Positions 4,879 through 9,653 of a stretch of DNA of 9,653 nucleotides are shown one piece after another (positions within the stretch are counted from its first letter, which is position 1; every line of letters starts with the position of its first letter). A program made the position numbers and the translations under genes. The notes under the pieces are model-generated. The model did no database searches. It was not told where the DNA came from and saw only the letters and a list, made by a program, of their open reading frames with translations. This DNA comes from JBFMFB01 sp040752115 (lineage in GTDB: Bacteria > Pseudomonadota > Gammaproteobacteria > Burkholderiales > Sulfuricellaceae), in contig JBFMFB010000051.1 in assembly GCA_040752115.1 (NCBI GenBank), positions 1-9,653 of the forward strand. The letters run 5' to 3'.

Positions 4879-7153
4879 CGAACGCCACGCTCATCACGCT
4901 CTCGACGCGCGGTACCCGAGGCGGCTCGGCCGCAGGTTTGCGCGGCGCCTTTTTCTCTGCAGCATCTGCCCCCGCCTGATCGGACAGCCTCATGGTAAGG
5001 GCAATGCGGCGGCGCTTCTCGTCCACCTCCAGCACCTTGACCTTCACCACATCGCCGGCCTTGACCACGCTGTGGGGGTCCTTGACGAACCTGTCGGCCA
5101 GAGCGGAGATATGTACCAACCCATCCTGATGCACGCCGATATCCACAAAAGCGCCGAAATTGGTGACGTTCGTCACCACCCCTTCCAGCACCATGCCGGG
5201 CTGGAGATCCTTCAGCTCTTCCACCCCTTCCCGGAATGCCGCGGTCTTGAATTCCGGGCGCGGATCGCGGCCCGGTTTTTCCAGCTCGGCGAAGATATCC
5301 CTGACGGTCGGCAGCCCGAAGCGCTCGTCGGTAAAGTCGCCCGGCGAGAGCTTTCTGAGCGCATCGCCGTTGCCGATGAGGGATTTGACGTTGGTCTTCA
5401 GCCGGGCAAGGATGCGCTCCACCACCGGATAGGCCTCGGGGTGCACGGCGGATGCGTCAACCGGGTTGTCGCCATTCATGATGCGCAGGAATCCCGCCGC
5501 CTGCTCGAACGTCTTGTCGCCGAGACGCGGCACCTTTTTCAGTTCCGCGCGGCTTCTGAACGCCCCATTCAGCTCGCGATATTCGACGATATTTTTCGCC
5601 AGCGTCTGGTTGAGCCCGGAAATGCGCGCCAGCAAGGGAATCGAGGCGGTATTCACGTCCACGCCGACGGCGTTGACGCAATCTTCCACCACTGCGTCCA
5701 GCGCCCGCGCCAGCTCGGTCTGGCTGACATCGTGCTGGTATTGCCCGACGCCGATGGCTTTGGGGTCGATCTTGACCAGTTCCGCCAGCGGGTCCTGCAG
5801 CCGGCGCGCGATGGACACCGCACCGCGCAGACTGACGTCGAGCTCGGGAAATTCGAGCGCGGCCAGCTCCGAAGCCGAATACACCGACGCTCCTGCTTCC
5901 GACACCACCAGCTTTCGCAGCCCCACTTCAGGACACTGCCTGAGCAGATCGCCAACGAGCCGGTCGGTCTCGCGCGAGGCAGTGCCATTGCCGATGCTGA
6001 CCAGTTCGGCCTTGTGCTTGCGCGCCAATCCGGCCAGAACATGCAGCGATTCGTTCCACTGATTGCGCGGTGCATGCGGGTAGATGGTGGCGGTATCGAG
6101 CAGCTTGCCGGTCCGATCCACCACCGCCACCTTCACTCCGGTGCGCAGGCCGGGATCGAGGCCGATCACGGCATGCGGCCCAGCAGGCGCTGCGAGCAAA
6201 AGGTCGTGCAGGTTGCGGCCAAACACTTTGATCGCCTCGGCCTCGCTGCTATCCCGCAACCGCGCCATCAATTCCAGATCGAGGTGCAGCAGAATCTTCA
6301 CCCGCCACGCCCAGCGCACGGTTTCCGTCAGCCACCGGTCGGCGGGCCGGCCCTGATCGGCAATTCCGAAGCGCTGCGCGATCATTTTTTCGCACGTATT
6401 GGGCGGTGCGTTGCGCCCGGAATCCTCTCCTTCCAGCGTGAGGCTCAGTTGCAGCATGCCCTCGTTGCGGCCGCGGAACAGCGCCAGCGCGCGGTGGGAG
6501 GGCACCGTCCGCAGCGCCTCGCGATAGGCAAAGTAATCGCGGAATTTCGCGCCTTCTTCCTCCTTGCCTTCGACCAGGGCGGATTGCAGCGCCGCGTTCT
6601 GCCACAGATATTCGCGCAGGCGGCCCAGGAGTTCGGCGTCCTCGGCGAAGCGCTCCATCAGGATGTGGCGCGCGCCTTCCAGCGCAGCCTTCGTATCCGC
6701 CACGCCTTTTTCGGCATTGACGTAGGCAGCAGCGACCTCTTCCGGCACCAGCATCGGGTTTTGCAGCAGCGCGTCTGCCAAGGGCTCCAAACCGGCCTCG
6801 CGCGCGATCTGCGCTTTGGTGCGCCGTTTCGGCTTGTAGGGCAGATACAGGTCTTCCAGCCGGGTTTTGGTGTCGGCCGCGAGAATATCCTGCTCCAGCG
6901 CCGGAGTCAGCTTGCCCTGGCCGGCAATGCTTTCCAGCACCGCGGCGCGCCGTTCTTCCAGATCGCGCAGGTAGCGCAAGCGCTCCTCCAATGTGCGCAG
7001 GTGCGTATCGTCCAGCCCGCCGGTGGCCTCCTTGCGATAGCGGGCGATGAACGGCACGGTGGTGCCTTCGTCGAGAAGCCTGACCGCGGCCTCGACCTGC
7101 ACTTCCTTTACCCCGAGTTCGTTTGCGATGCGTTGGGTGATGCTCTGTATCAT
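4862..7153 (-). CDS. tex: Tex family RNA-binding transcription accessory protein
   Basis: Tex (YhgF family) is a conserved cytosolic nucleic-acid-binding protein related to eukaryotic Spt6 and linked to transcription and toxin expression. The 763 residues fit the 770-785 of well-studied members. Order of domains: helical N-terminal region starting with the family signature around LLDEGTTVPFIARYRKE (26-42); a YqgF/RNase H-like fold near 328-455, starting at AVIGLDPGLRTGVK with D333; helix-hairpin-helix elements (SIPLLARISGLN, then RAELKKVPRLGDKTFEQAAGF) near 500-560; and a C-terminal S1 RNA-binding domain near 650-722 (GVVTNVTNFGAFVDIG). A basic Ala/Pro tail with a C-terminal RARR follows. The ATG at 7153 gives the standard N-terminus; AGAGGAAG lies about 10 nt upstream, a slightly long spacing. 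The pilZ stop is 26 bp upstream, so it is probably co-transcribed. Confidence 0.97.
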   Translation of the reverse strand: MIQSITQRIANELGVKEVQVEAAVRLLDEGTTVPFIARYRKEATGGLDDTHLRTLEERLRYLRDLEERRAAVLESIAGQGKLTPALEQDILAADTKTRLEDLYLPYKPKRRTKAQIAREAGLEPLADALLQNPMLVPEEVAAAYVNAEKGVADTKAALEGARHILMERFAEDAELLGRLREYLWQNAALQSALVEGKEEEGAKFRDYFAYREALRTVPSHRALALFRGRNEGMLQLSLTLEGEDSGRNAPPNTCEKMIAQRFGIADQGRPADRWLTETVRWAWRVKILLHLDLELMARLRDSSEAEAIKVFGRNLHDLLLAAPAGPHAVIGLDPGLRTGVKVAVVDRTGKLLDTATIYPHAPRNQWNESLHVLAGLARKHKAELVSIGNGTASRETDRLVGDLLRQCPEVGLRKLVVSEAGASVYSASELAALEFPELDVSLRGAVSIARRLQDPLAELVKIDPKAIGVGQYQHDVSQTELARALDAVVEDCVNAVGVDVNTASIPLLARISGLNQTLAKNIVEYRELNGAFRSRAELKKVPRLGDKTFEQAAGFLRIMNGDNPVDASAVHPEAYPVVERILARLKTNVKSLIGNGDALRKLSPGDFTDERFGLPTVRDIFAELEKPGRDPRPEFKTAAFREGVEELKDLQPGMVLEGVVTNVTNFGAFVDIGVHQDGLVHISALADRFVKDPHSVVKAGDVVKVKVLEVDEKRRRIALTMRLSDQAGADAAEKKAPRKPAAEPPRVPRVESVMSVAFARARR

Positions 7154-7179
7154 TTGTTGCCAGCTTCCTCTCGATTTCG

Positions 7180-7572
7180 TTAACTTTGCTGATCCGATTC
7201 GATCAGGGCGGAAAGCTCCCGCTGCAACAGGGCTTCGTCGCCCAGATTCAGTTCCACCAGTCGCCGCAGGTTGGTGATGCTGTCGAGGTCAATTTGACGG
7301 CAGCTTATTCCGAGGCGATTCTTTTCCATGTGGGCGACGATACCGTCCATGAGGATCGCCTCCTCGCTCTCCCTCAGCGGCACGATCAGGGTGCAGCCCC
7401 CTCCCACCGTCCCGTCCCATGGCTGCGCGAGTTCGAACAGCGCACCTTTGAGTGAAATGTCCAGCAGATTGCCTTGGTAGCGACCGGAAGAATTCTCCAG
7501 AAACGCGATGGTGTGAAAAGAAACGCGAAAAAAACGGCGCCGATTTTCCCCGCCCCAGATTTTCGATTCCAT
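7180..7572 (-). CDS. PilZ domain c-di-GMP receptor, PA4608/MapZ type
   Basis: A small stand-alone PilZ protein (130 residues) that should bind cyclic di-GMP. Both binding motifs are intact: the arginine motif RRFFR (R12 to R16, RxxxR) and DISLKG (D38, S40, G43; D/NxSxxG). The C-terminal helix (IDLDSITNLRRLVELNLGD, 94-112) closely resembles what I recall of P. aeruginosa PA4608, known as MapZ, which binds the chemotaxis methyltransferase CheR1. A similar partner here is inference. The ATG at 7572 has AAGGAG (plus 7580-7585) 7 nt upstream. It lies 31 bp after the EAL-HDOD gene and 26 bp before tex, consistent with one operon. Confidence in the family is very high; the partner is unknown. Confidence 0.95.
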   Translation of the reverse strand: MESKIWGGENRRRFFRVSFHTIAFLENSSGRYQGNLLDISLKGALFELAQPWDGTVGGGCTLIVPLRESEEAILMDGIVAHMEKNRLGISCRQIDLDSITNLRRLVELNLGDEALLQRELSALIESDQQS

Positions 7573-7603
7573 GCAATTTCTCCTTGTACCGTATGAAACG
7601 AAT

Positions 7604-9043
7604 CTATTTCTCGGCCTCTTGCGCCCAAATCAGCGCCTCGATGTGACAGGCATTGACCCTGTTTACATCCAGCCTACATGCCGCGGCAAGAACGGCGATT
7701 TTTTCCTGGTCGAATTCCTCGCAGGCGATGGCCAGTTCCAGATAAGGCGCATATCGCCCCTCTCCGGAGGCAAGCGCGCCGACCACGGCTTCGGGCAGGT
7801 TGAGCTGTGCCAGGGCATCGGCCATCGGCATCCGGAACAAGACATCGAGCAGCGAAAACATGCCTACTACGAACAGCTCGTCCAGTTCGTCCGGAGAAAA
7901 TTCCCCGCTTCCCAGCAGTTCCGCCAGCCGGGCCCGCACCAGCGCATTTTCCATCAAGGCGAGGTCACGTTCCCGGACTTCATGGCTGTTGAACAACAGA
8001 AAAGTCAGCCAGCGGTAGAGCTTTTGCTGTCCCAGCACGACCAACGCCTGCTCGATGGAAGTCAGCTTCTTCAGCAGTCCGCCGGCGGGTGAATTGATGT
8101 AGCGCAGCAGCTTATACGAAAGCACCGGATCCTGCCTGAATCCGCTCGCCAGCTTGGGTAACTCCGCATTCCGCTTGACCTGGTTGAGCAATTCGCACAG
8201 CTTGATGCGGCTGCCATCCAGCGCCGGCTGGTCCCATTTTTCCCGCCTGGTTACGAAAGGCCCCTGAAAATAATGGAACGGCAGCTTGTGGCACGCCTCG
8301 AAATCGTCGACCGATTCGATATTCTTTGCGACCAGCAGCTTGTTCTCGAAGCGGGCGGTGGCCGTAAACACCTGGCGGCCGATCCGGGGGATATCCCCCG
8401 CCGAAACATCAATTACGACGAAATCCGCAATCGCCAGAAACGGCTCGAGTTCGGGCGAATCGTTGAATTCGTCGAGTGCGATCCGGTAGCCTGCCCGGCG
8501 CAGGTGGCGCGCGCGTTCCAGAATCTCGCCGGATCTCTCGCCCAGCTCCCTGACGGAATGGATCAGCAGCACCACGTCGTCCTTCGGCAGCGCGTCGAAC
8601 AATCGCAGCTTCAGCGACGAAGCGGTCACGCCGACGAACGCCAGGCGCTCCCCGAGCAACCGTTCGATCTGCATGCTGATGAGATTCCTCACCAGCACCT
8701 CGTCATACAAGCGCAATACCGCTTCCCCGGCATGGCGAATGCGGTTTCTCGTGCTCTTGCGCAGCGTAAACTCGTAGCCCGCCACCCGTTGCGCACGGTT
8801 GAGCACGGCTTCGCGGCACACAAAGGAGTGCAGCGTTTCTCCCGCGCCCGCGCTTTCACCCGGATCCGCCGCGCCGGATTGAACACCCGCCCGGCCGGCG
8901 CCGCTCGATTCCGCAGCATCAGAATCCTTGATCGGCGCCAGTTCGTTGAGCAAGAGGAATTCCTTGTCCGGGGCCGGCGGTTTCCCCGCCATGCGGCCGT
9001 TCTCACGGTTGCCGCAAAAAAATCTCCATAGCCAGCCGAGCAC
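7604..9043 (-). CDS. EAL-HDOD signalling protein with degenerate EAL domain
   Basis: YuxH-type protein (COG3434): an EAL-like domain followed by HDOD. 479 residues from GTG at 9043, chosen because GGGGGAG lies 6 nt upstream; an in-frame TTG at 9058 overlaps that purine tract and is less likely. Residues 1-70 form a poorly conserved, Ala/Gly/Ser-rich leader after a hydrophobic LGWLWRFF. The EAL-like part (about 73-265) lacks the catalytic set: the signature is YEFTLR (E91), the metal-binding Asn strand is FVGVTASS, the usual DDFG is LDEFND, and the usual Lys in KID reads VID. Q260 in YFQGPF is kept. HDOD (about 278-475) shows LCELLNQVKRN, DPVLSYKLLRYINSPAGG and SIEQALVVLGQQKLYRWL. It is probably a c-di-GMP-linked scaffold or sensor, not a phosphodiesterase. 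It lies 35 bp after the permease and 31 bp before pilZ. Confidence 0.9.
   Translation of the reverse strand: MLGWLWRFFCGNRENGRMAGKPPAPDKEFLLLNELAPIKDSDAAESSGAGRAGVQSGAADPGESAGAGETLHSFVCREAVLNRAQRVAGYEFTLRKSTRNRIRHAGEAVLRLYDEVLVRNLISMQIERLLGERLAFVGVTASSLKLRLFDALPKDDVVLLIHSVRELGERSGEILERARHLRRAGYRIALDEFNDSPELEPFLAIADFVVIDVSAGDIPRIGRQVFTATARFENKLLVAKNIESVDDFEACHKLPFHYFQGPFVTRREKWDQPALDGSRIKLCELLNQVKRNAELPKLASGFRQDPVLSYKLLRYINSPAGGLLKKLTSIEQALVVLGQQKLYRWLTFLLFNSHEVRERDLALMENALVRARLAELLGSGEFSPDELDELFVVGMFSLLDVLFRMPMADALAQLNLPEAVVGALASGEGRYAPYLELAIACEEFDQEKIAVLAAACRLDVNRVNACHIEALIWAQEAEK
8385..8400. repeat. 16-bp perfect palindrome inside the EAL-HDOD gene
   Basis: CGGGGGATATCCCCCG is fully self-complementary and lies in codons for GDIPR of the EAL-like domain. 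One such palindrome in about 10 kb is not strongly surprising in GC-rich DNA. No role is implied. Confidence 0.4.
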
Positions 9044-9060
9044 GCCGATCTCCCCCAATA

Positions 9061-9075
9061 CTTGCTACCGGCAAG
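9061..9075 (-). other. Small hairpin between the permease and EAL-HDOD genes
   Basis: CTTGC and GCAAG (9061-9065 and 9071-9075) form a 5-bp stem with a 5-nt loop in the 35-bp gap. No T-run follows, so read-through is expected. It could slightly affect RNA processing between the two genes, or be chance. Confidence 0.25.
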
Positions 9076-9078
9076 CTT

Positions 9079-9653
9079 TCACCGATGATACAGCCCGCTT
9101 TTCAGGTATTGCTTCCTAACCTGCCGCAGCCACACCGCCAGTGCGGCGGTAGCCGGCAGGGCCAGCAGCACGCCAAAAAATCCGAACAACTGACCGCCCG
9201 CCAGCACCGCAAAAATCACCGCGACCGGATGCAGCCCGATCCGGTCGCCCACCATCCAGGGAGTAAGCAGCATCCCTTCCACGAGCTGGCCGATGCCGAA
9301 TACGACCCACACCATAACCACGGCGCCCAGCGCCTGGAACTGCAAGGCAGCAGCAAGGGTGGCCAGCGAAAGGCCGACGACCAGTCCGAGATACGGCACG
9401 AACCCGAGCAAGCCGCTCAGAATGCCGACCGGGAGGGCGAGTTCAAGCCCAGCGAGCCACAACCCCGCCGAATAAAATGCGCTCATCAGCAGCATCACCG
9501 AAATCTGCCCCCGCAGAAAAGCGGCCAGCACGCTGTCGATTTCCCGCGCCAGGGTGGAAACTCTTTCGTGCCACCGGCGCGGAACCAGCTCGTCCATATG
9601 GGCAATGATCTTCTCCCAATCGCGCAGCAGGTAAAACAGCACCACCGGCACCA
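9079..9653 (-). CDS. AI-2E family permease, PerM type (C-terminal part)
   Basis: Polytopic inner-membrane protein of the AI-2E transporter family (PF01594; PerM/TqsA relatives). Substrate is unknown; the family name does not prove autoinducer transport. About 191 C-terminal residues are visible and the frame is open to the window edge, so the N-terminal part lies beyond it. Visible features in order: FYLLRDW at the end of a membrane helix; an amphipathic helical stretch, about HMDELVPRRWHERVSTLAREID; GQISVMLLMSAFYSAGLW; LGFVPYLG; the family block EGMLLTPWMVGDRIGLHP; then AGGQLFGFFGVLLALPATAA and a short basic tail. These match the C-terminal core of the family well. The stop is 35 bp before the EAL-HDOD start, suggesting it heads, or lies early in, the operon that ends with tex. 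In many betaproteobacteria a PerM-type gene sits between purM and hda, so purM may lie just beyond the window; that is inference. Confidence 0.93.
   Translation of the reverse strand, partial: VPVVLFYLLRDWEKIIAHMDELVPRRWHERVSTLAREIDSVLAAFLRGQISVMLLMSAFYSAGLWLAGLELALPVGILSGLLGFVPYLGLVVGLSLATLAAALQFQALGAVVMVWVVFGIGQLVEGMLLTPWMVGDRIGLHPVAVIFAVLAGGQLFGFFGVLLALPATAALAVWLRQVRKQYLKSGLYHR

Noticed and set aside
4787..7183. A 798-codon open frame on the plus strand, antisense to tex
   Set aside because: It is in exact codon register with tex, so it stays open simply because tex uses none of the codons TTA, CTA or TCA, which are rare in GC-rich genes. The translation shows no family motif and is rich in His, Gln and Arg, as expected of a mirror frame.
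8273..9031. A 252-codon plus-strand frame antisense to the EAL-HDOD gene
   Set aside because: Codon-aligned mirror of the sense gene with no recognisable domain and no ribosome site.
9079..9653. Quorum-sensing autoinducer-2 exporter
   Set aside because: The AI-2E family name is historical for many members; PerM-type proteins have no established AI-2 role and no other AI-2 gene is visible.

Overview
The window looks like chromosomal core sequence from a GC-rich betaproteobacterium. The genus cannot be fixed from sequence alone. The reasons are GC-rich codon use, the protein families present (short-form Gnd, GlgA, Hda, Tex, a PA4608/MapZ-type PilZ protein, a PerM-type AI-2E permease) and TGnTATAAT-like promoters. 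I see no insertion sequence, phage gene, CRISPR array, tRNA or rRNA, and no sign of recent transfer.

Layout. At 1-824 (minus) is the N-terminal 274 codons of a short-form 6-phosphogluconate dehydrogenase (gnd). It is divergent from glgA, glycogen synthase, at 962-2458 (plus). The glgA promoter has a perfect extended -10 so close to the ATG that the mRNA should be almost leaderless, and a 20-bp dyad covers the start codon. glgA converges on hda (2545-3243, minus), the DnaA-inactivating AAA+ protein. hda is divergent from a secreted FKBP-type prolyl isomerase (3402-3866, plus). Next comes a secreted, highly charged 136-residue heptad-repeat protein (3994-4404, plus). A strong bidirectional terminator (4425-4463) separates it from a 67-residue single-span membrane protein on the minus strand (4489-4692), which has its own promoter and Shine-Dalgarno sequence.

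The right half (4862-9653) is one minus-strand run with 26-35 bp gaps: PerM-like AI-2E permease (partial), degenerate EAL-HDOD protein, PilZ protein, Tex. It probably ends at a terminator that overlaps the tex stop codon. The EAL-HDOD and PilZ genes place a likely c-di-GMP receiver next to an apparently catalytically dead EAL protein.

No gene-free stretch exceeds about 170 bases. Nothing here is clearly a new multi-gene system. The most distinctive items are the heptad-repeat protein, with two 7-heptad halves around a five-residue hinge and an acidic residue in the fourth position of 13 of 14 heptads; the dyad and near-leaderless start of glgA; and the degenerate EAL-HDOD/PilZ pair embedded between permease and tex genes.
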